Shown here: positions 6,556-13,184 of the stretch, one piece after another | Layout of the letters: each line of letters opens with the position of its first letter | Numbering within the stretch: position 1 is the first letter of the stretch | Assembly (NCBI RefSeq): GCF_000434895.1 | Contig: NZ_FR892745.1 | Span: 1-15,997, forward strand | Origin: Phascolarctobacterium succinatutens CAG:287 | GTDB lineage: Bacteria > Bacillota > Negativicutes > Acidaminococcales > Acidaminococcaceae | DNA: 15,997 nucleotides | Direction of reading: 5' to 3' | Notes under the pieces: model-generated | What the model was told of the DNA's origin: nothing | Seen by the model: only the letters and a program-made list of their open reading frames with translations | Database searches by the model: none | Program-made: the position numbers and the translations under genes

Positions 6556-7635
6556 TTATTTCTTTTTGGTGCTGCTCTTAGCTTTAGCATCATTAGCATT
6601 AGCTATATGTGCCCAATCACGCAGCATATCAGCACAGGCTGCTGCATAAGCGCCGGCACTGCCAAAAGCACCTGCATCCTGCGTATACAGACGGAAAACC
6701 TGAATATCATCATAGTAGATATCAGCCGTACTGCCGTTATCATAAACTACGAAATGATTGGGGTTGACCGGTCCGCGCTGACGCACGTTCCACAAGCCGC
6801 CTGCAAGCATGTAGGCACGATATTTACCCTTGGTGTTGCCAATGCTCTGCCCAACGTTAAAGGTCCAATTGCCCTCGGTAACAGTCGCATGGTCATCATC
6901 CTTAACTATAACATCAGGATGAATATCATATTCCTTAAGCTGCTTCATAACGCGCTTTACACGCTCCTCCGGCTCAGGATGGCTGCTGAACAGACCGTAA
7001 TTGGCGCCGCCGCCCTGCTTGGACAAATCATCAAGCTTCCACACGGTAATCAGCATGCTGTAAGGATTATAACCTGCTGCAATGCTGTTCTTTACGCCTT
7101 CCTTATCGGCACCGCGTTCGTCTGTACGGCTGTAACCGGCAAACAACGCCTGCTGTGCTGCCTGCACAAGGCCCATACCCTGTCCACGCGTAGCAGCTAG
7201 CAGAATCAGGGATGTCCACATTTGCTTTTCAATTGCATTGACAGTATGCTTTTTTGCTACGTGTCCTACCTCATGGCCAAGCACGCCAGCCAGCTCCATA
7301 TCTGTCGGCATATAGTCAATCAATCCCTTATACACATAAACAAAGCCGCCGGGGCAGGCCAAGGCATTGACCTCGTTGTTATTGAGCACCTTAAAGGAAA
7401 AGGTGATGTCATCACGTCCGCAAACCTTAGCCAGCCTTTGGCCGATGCGGTTAACTCTCTCCTGCAGCGCATAATCCTGCGACACGCCGTATTGAGCCTC
7501 CAGCTGCTGTGCGGTCTGCTGGCCCATTTCAATTTCCTGCTCTCTGCTGATTAAGCCTGCTTCTGCAGGATTAACGCCTACAAACAGGCAGCAGGCAAAA
7601 ACAAATGTCATAAAAAGCTTTAATATTTTCCTCAT
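6556..7635 (-). CDS. Secreted M48-family zinc metalloprotease
   Basis: A 359-residue protein with a Sec signal peptide (MRKILKLFMT..., cleavage near AEA-GLIS, about residue 26). The M48 site is present: HEVGH at 121-125 and a third ligand in TDERGAD at about Glu173, with the downstream SSHPEPEERV typical of the family; this resembles the BepA/LoiP periplasmic group that degrades misfolded envelope proteins. Past about residue 260 there is an extra C-terminal region of roughly 100 residues without a motif I recognise, ending in a Lys/Ser-rich tail. ATG at 7635 is chosen over an in-frame ATG at 7659 because AGGAGG lies 5 bases upstream and the signal peptide then has normal form. It starts 41 bases after the CoA-transferase stop with no clear promoter between, so the two are probably co-transcribed. 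Confidence 0.88.
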   Translation of the reverse strand: MRKILKLFMTFVFACCLFVGVNPAEAGLISREQEIEMGQQTAQQLEAQYGVSQDYALQERVNRIGQRLAKVCGRDDITFSFKVLNNNEVNALACPGGFVYVYKGLIDYMPTDMELAGVLGHEVGHVAKKHTVNAIEKQMWTSLILLAATRGQGMGLVQAAQQALFAGYSRTDERGADKEGVKNSIAAGYNPYSMLITVWKLDDLSKQGGGANYGLFSSHPEPEERVKRVMKQLKEYDIHPDVIVKDDDHATVTEGNWTFNVGQSIGNTKGKYRAYMLAGGLWNVRQRGPVNPNHFVVYDNGSTADIYYDDIQVFRLYTQDAGAFGSAGAYAAACADMLRDWAHIANANDAKAKSSTKKK

Positions 7636-7676
7636 ATCGGCCTCCTGCTTCATAAACACACTACAATCAAAAAATC

Positions 7677-8819
7677 CTAGATTGCGCCCTCTTCATGTAA
7701 AGCGCTGATTTCATTATCATTATATCCCAGTTCCTGCAAAATATCCAGCGTATGTTCACCAAGCTTAGGAGCTCGCATGCGAATGGTACTTACATCTTCA
7801 CTGAACTTCACCGGACCGCCGATATACTGCAATTTGCCAAGATCACTGTCAGCCTCCTGCAGAATATGCTCCTGCGCCGTCAGCTCACTGTCCAGCGCTT
7901 CCTCCAGGCTGCATACGGGCGTTACACAAAATTCTGCGCCACCGATTAAATTCAACCATTGCTGTTGGGTTTTAGCGGCAATTTTAGCAGCCACCAGCTG
8001 CTGCAGCTCCTCCTCATGTGTAAAATCATATTGGCGTTTTTCCAGCTCCGGACATTCAATCAAATCACAAAAACGCTGCCAGAACTTAGGCTCAATAGTG
8101 CCTACAGTCAGATAGCGGCCATCTGCTGTACGATAAATATTATAGTAATGCGCTATACGGCCAAAGGGCTTTTCACCTGTTTCCCTGCAGCCCAACAAAG
8201 CACTAATGCCCGTCACCTGCATTGACAGTGCCGTAGCATACAAATTGACATCAAGCCACTGTCCTTTGCCAGTACGTTCGCGCGCCAAGAGCGCCATAGA
8301 AATCGCACTTAAAGCATTCAAACCACTGCCAATCGCGCTCACCTGCACCTCAGATACGCAGGCTCTGCCAATATCATCAAGATTATTGAGGCCAGCCAGA
8401 CCGACAACGTTCAGGTCGTGTGCCGGCTTATGCGATTCTTGGCCGAAGCCGGTAATCGAGCAGTACACCAGACGCGGATTAATTTTATGCACACTGTCAT
8501 AATCAAGGCCATAGCGCGCCAGATAACCGGGACGGAAGCCCTCCAGAAAAACATCGGCCTCCTGCAGCAGCTTGAGCAGCAAATCTCGGCCACCAGCTTT
8601 TTTCAAGTCCAGAGCCACACCACGTTTATTACGATTCAACATCAGATGCCAGTAGCTCATGCCTTTAGTTTTTTCAGGCCAAAAGCGACGTGTCGCATCA
8701 CCCTGCAAATCTTCAATCTTGATAACATCCGCACCGTAATCACCTAACAGCATACCGCAATATTGTCCCGGCAGCCACTTGGAAAAATCAATAACCTTAA
8801 TACCTTCTAACAAAGCCAA
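7677..8819 (-). CDS. Class III CoA-transferase / alpha-methylacyl-CoA racemase family (CaiB/BaiF)
   Basis: A 380-residue protein of normal family length. The N-terminal segment LEGIKVIDFSKWLPGQYCGMLLGDYGADVIKIE is diagnostic of CaiB/BaiF enzymes, which move CoA between carboxylic acids or epimerise 2-methylacyl-CoAs. The SITGFGQ block and then HDLN (His134, Asp135) fit the region holding the catalytic Asp of the transferases and the His/Asp of the racemases; the HD pair makes a racemase-like relative plausible. The frame is open to a GTG at 8828, but that codon overlaps the SD AGGAG (8832-8828). TTG at 8819 gives an 8-base spacing and a protein beginning MALLEGIKVIDFS, so it is preferred. The substrate is not readable. 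It is divergent from thiW. Confidence 0.85.
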   Translation of the reverse strand: MALLEGIKVIDFSKWLPGQYCGMLLGDYGADVIKIEDLQGDATRRFWPEKTKGMSYWHLMLNRNKRGVALDLKKAGGRDLLLKLLQEADVFLEGFRPGYLARYGLDYDSVHKINPRLVYCSITGFGQESHKPAHDLNVVGLAGLNNLDDIGRACVSEVQVSAIGSGLNALSAISMALLARERTGKGQWLDVNLYATALSMQVTGISALLGCRETGEKPFGRIAHYYNIYRTADGRYLTVGTIEPKFWQRFCDLIECPELEKRQYDFTHEEELQQLVAAKIAAKTQQQWLNLIGGAEFCVTPVCSLEEALDSELTAQEHILQEADSDLGKLQYIGGPVKFSEDVSTIRMRAPKLGEHTLDILQELGYNDNEISALHEEGAI

Positions 8820-8849
8820 ATTTATCACTCCTGTTCTGCTTAATAAGCT

Positions 8850-8877
8850 TTTATATTCTGAAAAATTTTCTTATGAA
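8850..8877 (-). promoter_or_regulatory. Weak candidate promoter of the CoA-transferase gene
   Basis: On the minus strand TTCATA (8877-8872) and TATAAA (8855-8850) are 16 bases apart, about 30 bases before the TTG start. Its -35 overlaps the TGAAT-TT-ATTCA palindrome. Confidence 0.35.
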
Positions 8878-8885
8878 TTTATTCA
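8874..8885. promoter_or_regulatory. Palindrome in the divergent CoA-transferase/thiW promoter region
   Basis: TGAAT-TT-ATTCA is a perfect 12-bp palindrome. It has the TGAA...TTCA core common to ArsR/SmtB-family operators, and an ArsR gene is the third gene of the rightward cluster. It lies just upstream of the thiW -35 and over the candidate -35 of the divergent gene. Operator function is inference. Confidence 0.4.
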
Positions 8886-8891
8886 GATATG

Positions 8892-8921
8892 TTCACAAAA
8901 CACCTATTTAAATGCTATAAT
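8892..8921 (+). promoter_or_regulatory. Promoter of the thiW cluster
   Basis: TTCACA (8892-8897) and TATAAT (8916-8921), 18 bases apart, with TGC before the -10 (extended). The leader from about 8928 to 8971 is too short for a TPP riboswitch and has none of its conserved segments. Confidence 0.65.
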
Positions 8922-8971
8922 ATAGTTATATCATTGTTAGCCATACACAACTTTCATATGGAGGTTTTTAT

Positions 8972-9463
8972 ATGCAAACCCGTAAGCTGACATCAGCAGC
9001 GCTTCTGATTGCCATCGGCACACTGAGCGCACATTTAATTTATATTCCTGCAGGTGTTTCCAAATGCTTCCCTGTGCAGCATGCCATCAATGTTATGGGT
9101 GCGGTTCTCCTGGGACCTGATTACGCCGTTGCTATCGGCTTCATCATTGCCTGTCTGCGCAACATGCTGGGCACAGGCTCACTGCTGGCTTTCCCCGGCA
9201 GTATGATCGGTGCAGCCCTCGCCGGACTGGCCTACAGCCGTTACAAAACACTGACAGCGGCTATGGCTGGCGAAATATTCGGTACCGGCATCATCGGTGG
9301 TTTCGTCGCCTGGATTATGGCCACACTGCTTTTAGGCAGCAATGCTGTAGCCTGGTTCTTCATCCCGCCGTTTTTAGTAAGCACCATCGGCGGCAGTATT
9401 ATTGCCTGCCTGTTGCTCAAGACCGGTTTTTTCAAACAGCTCAGTAGTAAAGAGGATAAGTAA
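8972..9463 (+). CDS. thiW: ThiW-type ECF transporter S component
   Basis: A 163-residue integral membrane protein with about five or six hydrophobic segments. Conserved ThiW-type stretches are visible: GTLSAHLIYIPAGVSKCFPVQHAIN (residues 17-41), LRNMLGTGSLLAFPGSMIGA (62-81) and GEIFGTGIIGG (100-110). ThiW is the substrate-binding S component proposed to deliver the thiazole moiety of thiamine to a shared ECF ATPase/T-component module, which is not in this window. GGAGG (8960-8964) lies 7 bases before ATG. ThiW genes are normally under a TPP riboswitch and near thiM/thiE/thiD; none is seen here. Instead the next genes are a small membrane protein and an ArsR-type regulator, so the substrate deserves caution. 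Confidence 0.85.
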   Translation: MQTRKLTSAALLIAIGTLSAHLIYIPAGVSKCFPVQHAINVMGAVLLGPDYAVAIGFIIACLRNMLGTGSLLAFPGSMIGAALAGLAYSRYKTLTAAMAGEIFGTGIIGGFVAWIMATLLLGSNAVAWFFIPPFLVSTIGGSIIACLLLKTGFFKQLSSKEDK

Positions 9464-9464
9464 C

Positions 9465-9755
9465 ATGAACTTCGGTGAAATTGTCAACTTCGTTCTCTAT
9501 GCCTTCAGCGGCATATGCTTCGGCGTTTTTGCCTCACGCTACAGCGTCTTCAGTGCGTTGCACATCAAAAGCAAATGGCAGGAGGAGGGTATCAGCTGTC
9601 TTTTCAGCTGCTTACCGCAGCTGCTTTTCCTCAGCGTAAGCTTTTTCCTTTTCCCGACCTGGTTTATCAGCAAGACTCCAACCGGAGGCTTCTTTTATTA
9701 CGCAGTACTCGCATTCTTTTTCAACAAAGGACTGCGTCTAAACAATAAAAAGTAA
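9465..9755 (+). CDS. Small membrane protein of unknown function, second gene of the thiW cluster
   Basis: A 96-residue hydrophobic protein beginning MNFGEIVNFVLYAFSGICFG. Hydrophobic segments lie at about residues 5-25, 45-66 and 73-89, so two or three membrane helices, with a short polar loop around 33-43 and a Lys/Asn-rich C-terminal tail. Its ATG is one base after the thiW stop, with AGAGGA (9451-9456) 8 bases upstream; the same frame is open further back inside thiW, but this start has the proper SD. Tight coupling to thiW and 13 bases to the ArsR gene make it part of the same operon. I recognise no family; it could be an accessory to the ThiW transporter. Confidence 0.75.
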   Translation: MNFGEIVNFVLYAFSGICFGVFASRYSVFSALHIKSKWQEEGISCLFSCLPQLLFLSVSFFLFPTWFISKTPTGGFFYYAVLAFFFNKGLRLNNKK

Positions 9756-9768
9756 AGTAGGTGATAAA

Positions 9769-10101
9769 ATGACACACGTCCACACTCATAACTTGCCGCT
9801 TCCTGGCAATGATGACGAAAAATATATCCAGCCCATGGCTGATATTTTTAAAGTCCTCAGCGACCCCACTCGTATCCGCATTCTCTCCCTGTTAGCACAC
9901 CAGGAGATGTGCGTTACCTGCATTGCCGATGCACTTGGCATGACACATTCCGCTATTTCGCATCAGCTGCGTCTGCTGCGTGCCACCAACCTGGTAAAAT
10001 TTACCAAGGACGGTAAAGAGGTTATTTATTCTCTGGATGACAGCCACGTGCTCAGCCTTTTCGACCAGGCACTGGACCATGTAAAACATAAGGTTTTATA
10101 A
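9769..10101 (+). CDS. ArsR/SmtB-family metal-sensing repressor, zinc-type
   Basis: A 110-residue winged-helix repressor. Helix-turn-helix core: ADIFKVLSDPTRIRILSLL (24-42) then MTHSAISHQLRLLRATNLV (58-76). The C-terminal helix carries Asp91-x-His93-x10-His104-x2-His107, exactly the alpha5 zinc-site spacing of CzrA/SmtB. The alpha3 helix has Cys48 and Cys51 (MCVTC), and the N-terminus is His-rich (MTHVHTHN), so an additional alpha3N-type site is possible. Such proteins leave DNA when Zn(II), Co(II) or Ni(II) binds. AGGTGA (9759-9764) precedes ATG. It is the last gene of the thiW cluster, 13 bases behind the small membrane protein, and may repress that cluster through the palindrome at 8874-8885. 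Confidence 0.9.
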   Translation: MTHVHTHNLPLPGNDDEKYIQPMADIFKVLSDPTRIRILSLLAHQEMCVTCIADALGMTHSAISHQLRLLRATNLVKFTKDGKEVIYSLDDSHVLSLFDQALDHVKHKVL

Positions 10102-10104
10102 AAT

Positions 10105-10136
10105 TTATTGGCGCTGTAAGAGCGCCAATTTTTTTA
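10105..10136 (+). terminator. Intrinsic terminator after the ArsR gene
   Basis: ATTGGCGCT (10107-10115) pairs with AGCGCCAAT (10121-10129), loop GTAAG, followed by a run of T. It ends the thiW cluster and faces the 3' end of the lipoprotein gene. Confidence 0.9.
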
Positions 10137-10141
10137 TGCCG

Positions 10142-11140
10142 TTAAAGCGCACTACGCCACTGACGGATAATCTCACTCTTATAAACCGAGGTCCAGCTTA
10201 AATCATCTACTGGGACACGGACATTACCTATAAGCTCCTTACGTCCGTCATTATAAGGATATTTTTTTACATGCCAGATATAATGATAACCGTTTGCAGG
10301 TAACAGCTCTACACCTGCATCACTCATCAGATAATCCAAAAAAGCGCGTGCCTGCTCGGGATGCTCAGCGCTGCGCATAATCGCTGCACCGGTAAGCATT
10401 GTACGGTTGGCATCCTTCACCACTGTTGCAAACAGGTGACGATGACGTGCTTCCATCTGCAAAGCATAATCCAGCGGCACTATGGCAACCGTCTTTTTGC
10501 CTATATAGACAAGGTCCACAGCCTCACCGAACCCCTTAGTATAAACAGGCTGCTGTGCATTGAACTTGGCTGCATAAGCCATAGCCTGATCCTTGCCACG
10601 CAGCTGCACGATACTTGTAATCATACCGTAGCTGGCTCCACCCAATTCAAAATCGGCAATCGCCAGCTCATCCTTAAGCTGCGGTACTAAAAGCTCATCC
10701 CATGTTTCCGGCGCATATAAGCCGTAAGCATGCAGATTGTTTTTGTTGCTCAGCAAAGCAATATAGCTCAAATAAAGACTCGTCCATTGACCGGTACGAT
10801 TGCGCAGCTCTGCCGGCACCTTGTAGGCTTCCTTGGCGATATAAGGCTGCAGAATATGCTGCTCATCCGCCATGAAGTATTCCTCACTCGTACCGCCCAG
10901 CCAGACATCGAATTTGTGCTTGCGCAGGTAATCCAAGCGTTCCTGCTGCGTGCCTCCGGGCAGATAGCTTATATTTACTTTTACACCTGCAGCCTTGCGG
11001 TAGCTATCAGCAATAACCTTCGTCAGCTTGGTGCCCATGCTGCTGCAGAGCTGCAGCTCCTTGGGCTGTGGCTGCTCACTGCCACAGCCCGCTGCGAGCA
11101 AAGTCAGCAGCGTCAAAATATATATTATAACTTTTCGCAT
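10142..11140 (-). CDS. Substrate-binding lipoprotein of a Fe(III)-type ABC transporter (orphan)
   Basis: A 332-residue protein with a lipoprotein signal peptide: hydrophobic core then lipobox LAAGC, giving lipidated Cys19. The mature part shows the opening of family-1/AfuA-like binding proteins, with LQLCSSMGTKLTKVIADSY and then VKVNISYLPGGTQQERLDYL and KFDVWLGGTSEEYF. Relatives bind Fe(III), but some bind polyamines, thiamine or phosphonates. Late motifs such as HPEQARAFLDYLMSDAGVELL are characteristic of the fold. No permease or ATPase gene is adjacent, so the partners must lie elsewhere or the protein is a sensor. A GGCGGAAAAG stretch precedes ATG at 11140. Its stop lies just past the facing terminator of the ArsR gene. 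Confidence 0.85.
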   Translation of the reverse strand: MRKVIIYILTLLTLLAAGCGSEQPQPKELQLCSSMGTKLTKVIADSYRKAAGVKVNISYLPGGTQQERLDYLRKHKFDVWLGGTSEEYFMADEQHILQPYIAKEAYKVPAELRNRTGQWTSLYLSYIALLSNKNNLHAYGLYAPETWDELLVPQLKDELAIADFELGGASYGMITSIVQLRGKDQAMAYAAKFNAQQPVYTKGFGEAVDLVYIGKKTVAIVPLDYALQMEARHRHLFATVVKDANRTMLTGAAIMRSAEHPEQARAFLDYLMSDAGVELLPANGYHYIWHVKKYPYNDGRKELIGNVRVPVDDLSWTSVYKSEIIRQWRSAL

Positions 11141-11168
11141 TATCTTTTCCGCCTTTCGCTTTGCTATT

Positions 11169-11197
11169 ATTATAGCATGAACGCCGAGCTTTCTCCA
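11169..11197 (-). promoter_or_regulatory. Promoter of the binding-lipoprotein gene
   Basis: On the minus strand TATAAT (11174-11169) with TGC upstream gives an extended -10; TGGAGA (11197-11192) is a partial -35 at 17 bases. Confidence 0.55.
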
Positions 11198-11217
11198 TAT
11201 TTTAGGCAGGCTGCAAC

Positions 11218-11246
11218 TTGCTGTAAATCCTTAGTTGACTTATAAT
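11218..11246 (+). promoter_or_regulatory. Promoter of the prolyl-tRNA-editing family gene
   Basis: TTGCTG (11218-11223) and TATAAT (11241-11246) are 17 bases apart, 41 bases before the ATG. It is divergent from the lipoprotein promoter. Confidence 0.6.
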
Positions 11247-11287
11247 AAAATGCATCGATACAAAACATTATTGCAAGGAGATTGTCT

Positions 11288-11779
11288 ATGAGTTTCGCCA
11301 AGAATGACATCTATGATTTGTTAAACGCTAAAAACATACCGTTTACCTGTACGGAACACCGGCCGGTTTATTCCATGGAAGAACTTGATGCACTGGAGAT
11401 GCCTGCTGATACCATTATCTGCAAAAATTTATTTTTACGCAACAGCAACGGTAAGCAGCACTTTCTTCTGACCGTTCCCGCAGCTACGCCTGTTGATCTC
11501 AAAGAGCTTGCAGTAAAGCTTGCAAGCTCCCGCCTCAGCTTCGCTTCGGCAGAGCGTCTGGAAAAATATCTCAAACTGCAGTCAGGCTTAGTTTCACCCT
11601 TCGGCCTATTGAACGATACAAGCAAAAGCGTTATCTTCGTCAGCAGCAAAAACTTACCGCCATCCGCCAGCATTGGTATTCATCCGAACGATAACACCGC
11701 TACCGTCTGGCTTACCTTCGGCGATTTGCTGGCATTGTTGTCTGAACTGCAGGTAGAAGTGAAGCTAGTAGAGCTGTAA
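11288..11779 (+). CDS. YbaK/ProXp-ala (PrdX) family aminoacyl-tRNA deacylase
   Basis: A 163-residue free-standing relative of the ProRS editing (INS) domain. Hallmarks visible: ICKNLFLRN with the conserved Lys46, FLLTVPAATPVDLKEL, SGLVSPFGLLND and IHPNDNTATVWL. ProXp-ala proteins hydrolyse Ala-tRNA(Pro) mischarged by ProRS, in the cytoplasm. AAGGAG (11275-11280) is 7 bases before ATG at 11288; a TTG two codons earlier is only one base from the SD and is rejected as start. It appears monocistronic, with its own promoter. Downstream lies a 199-base region carrying three phased direct repeats rather than an obvious terminator on its strand. The family is firm, the exact tRNA specificity is inferred. 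Confidence 0.9.
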   Translation: MSFAKNDIYDLLNAKNIPFTCTEHRPVYSMEELDALEMPADTIICKNLFLRNSNGKQHFLLTVPAATPVDLKELAVKLASSRLSFASAERLEKYLKLQSGLVSPFGLLNDTSKSVIFVSSKNLPPSASIGIHPNDNTATVWLTFGDLLALLSELQVEVKLVEL

Positions 11780-11845
11780 GGAAAAGCATACTTGCGTAAA
11801 ATGAGCGTTAAGACTTCCCTCGCTGCGTCTAAAAAATCCTGATCT

Positions 11846-11925
11846 TGTCACGTTTTTCCGTATTTTATCATTGCTTTCTGTAACGTTTTTCCACATTTTT
11901 CGCACCTAATCTGTCACGTTTTTCC
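11846..11925. repeat. Three direct repeats with exact 33-bp period
   Basis: TGTCACGTTTTTCC occurs at 11846-11859 and 11912-11925, and TGTAACGTTTTTCC (one mismatch) at 11879-11892. The starts are exactly 33 bases apart, about three helical turns, so all copies face the same side of the DNA. The 19 bases between copies are largely unconserved. No start codon opens a frame through them, and the frame that would give 11-residue repeats is closed by TGA just upstream. The function is unknown; protein binding (iteron- or operator-like) or a lineage-specific intergenic repeat are possible. Confidence 0.85.
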
Positions 11926-11932
11926 CTAAACC

Positions 11933-11966
11933 AAAAACCGCACCAACGTTAAACGCTGATGCGGTA
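11933..11966 (-). terminator. Intrinsic terminator of the decarboxylase gene
   Basis: Read on the minus strand, ACCGCA-T-CAGCG and CGTTG-G-TGCGGT form a hairpin with a TTTAA loop, followed by TTTTTGG. It lies 13 bases past the decarboxylase stop and overlaps the third 33-bp repeat unit. Confidence 0.85.
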
Positions 11967-11978
11967 ACAACTATATTT

Positions 11979-13184
11979 TCATTTTGCAGCCTGCGCCACA
12001 GACTGATTCATCTCAACACGTCCGACAGCGACAACAGGCTCAACCTCAGCCTTTACGCGCTCCCAGATAACGAACTTAGCCTTACTGAAGCCGTTAAAGG
12101 TAGTAGCACTGGCAGAGGTATAGGCACCGCAGCTGGGAACCAGCAGCAAATCGCCAACCTGCAGCGGCACTGTCAGGCGTCCGCGGAACATAATATCCAA
12201 GGAATCACAGCTCGGTCCGGCGAACGTTGCTGCCACCTTTTCATCACCCTCACGAAAGCTGATGAGCTTGAAATCCCACTGGTCAAAGAGCACACCGGAG
12301 AATGTTCCGTACAGGCCTTCATCGAGGAAATACCATGGCTGACCGCTGCGCTCGGTAACACCGATGACGCTGGTAATCAGATTTACCGCCGTACCGCAGA
12401 TATAACGGCCCGGTTCGGCCCAGATTTCGGCATCGGCAAAATCCTCATCCAGACGCGCATTGATTTGGCGCAGCATTTCCGGCAGGTTGAATTTAACCTT
12501 CGGCTCAGGAATAGGGAAGCCGCCGCCGATATCCAGAATGCGCAGCTTCAGGCCTGCTGCCTCAGCCTCTTCAAAAAGCTCACGCGCAATATCCAGCGCA
12601 TGCAGATAGGGGTCAGCACTAACAGTCTGGCTGCCTACATGAAAGGCAATGCCGGCCATATCCAGGCCTGCTTCCTTAGCCTGCTGCATCAAAGCCAACG
12701 CATTTTCACGCGCTGCACCGAATTTTTTATTCAAATCAACATGTGCCGAGGAATTGTCGATACGCAGTCTGAGCAGTACAGTCGTATCCGGGCACTGTTT
12801 TTTTATTTTATCTATTTCACTGGCGCTGTCAAAAGTCATCTTGCGTACACTGCAGCTGCGGCAGGCCTCCAGGCCTACGCCCGTCTTTACCGGATTAGCG
12901 TAAATCAGACGACCGCCATCCACACCCATATCATGCAGGGTGCGGATTTCTCCGTCGCTTGCTACGTCAAAGCAGGAGCCCATATCTGCCATCACCCGCA
13001 AAATTTCCGGATGCGGATTAGCCTTAATCGCGTAATGAATTTTGACACGCGGCATATATTTTTTCAAAACCTTGTAGTTCTTTTTGATTTCATCAAGAGA
13101 AAGTACTAACAGCGGCGTACCGAAACGTACCGCTAATTTTTCTGCAGCCTGTTGGCTTATTTGGAAATGTTTTTTATTACTCAT
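11979..13184 (-). CDS. Lysine/ornithine decarboxylase (alanine-racemase fold, PLP-dependent)
   Basis: A 401-residue fold-III PLP decarboxylase. The PLP lysine is Lys54 in HYAIKANPHPE; further blocks are FDVASDGEIRTLHDMGV, IAFHVGSQT, LDIGGGFP (phosphate binding), WAEPGRYICGTAVNLITSVIG and GPSCDSLDIMF with the catalytic Cys from the partner subunit. The whole matches, from memory, the Selenomonas ruminantium lysine/ornithine decarboxylase better than LysA. In that group cadaverine or putrescine is covalently attached to peptidoglycan and anchors the outer membrane through SLH proteins. Near the PLP lysine the residues at the Selenomonas specificity positions read V-K-I instead of A-G-V, so lysine versus ornithine preference cannot be read. 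GGGGAG lies 6 bases before ATG. Its promoter carries a symmetrical inverted repeat. Confidence 0.88.
   Translation of the reverse strand: MSNKKHFQISQQAAEKLAVRFGTPLLVLSLDEIKKNYKVLKKYMPRVKIHYAIKANPHPEILRVMADMGSCFDVASDGEIRTLHDMGVDGGRLIYANPVKTGVGLEACRSCSVRKMTFDSASEIDKIKKQCPDTTVLLRLRIDNSSAHVDLNKKFGAARENALALMQQAKEAGLDMAGIAFHVGSQTVSADPYLHALDIARELFEEAEAAGLKLRILDIGGGFPIPEPKVKFNLPEMLRQINARLDEDFADAEIWAEPGRYICGTAVNLITSVIGVTERSGQPWYFLDEGLYGTFSGVLFDQWDFKLISFREGDEKVAATFAGPSCDSLDIMFRGRLTVPLQVGDLLLVPSCGAYTSASATTFNGFSKAKFVIWERVKAEVEPVVAVGRVEMNQSVAQAAK

Noticed and set aside
7636..7659. Upstream ATG start for the M48 protease
   Set aside because: It would put the AGGAGG inside the coding region and spoil the signal peptide N-terminus.
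8820..8828. GTG start for the CoA-transferase gene
   Set aside because: The GTG overlaps the SD AGGAG; TTG at 8819 has proper spacing and family-like N-terminus.
8928..8971. TPP riboswitch expected before thiW
   Set aside because: The leader is about 44 bases and contains none of the conserved TPP segments such as CTGAGA or ACCTGATCTGG.
11846..11925. CRISPR array
   Set aside because: The conserved unit is 14 bases with only three copies and AT-rich 19-base intervals, and no cas genes are near.
11843..11929. Small protein made of 11-residue repeats across the 33-bp repeats
   Set aside because: The frame has TGA immediately upstream at 11840-11842 and no start codon or SD.
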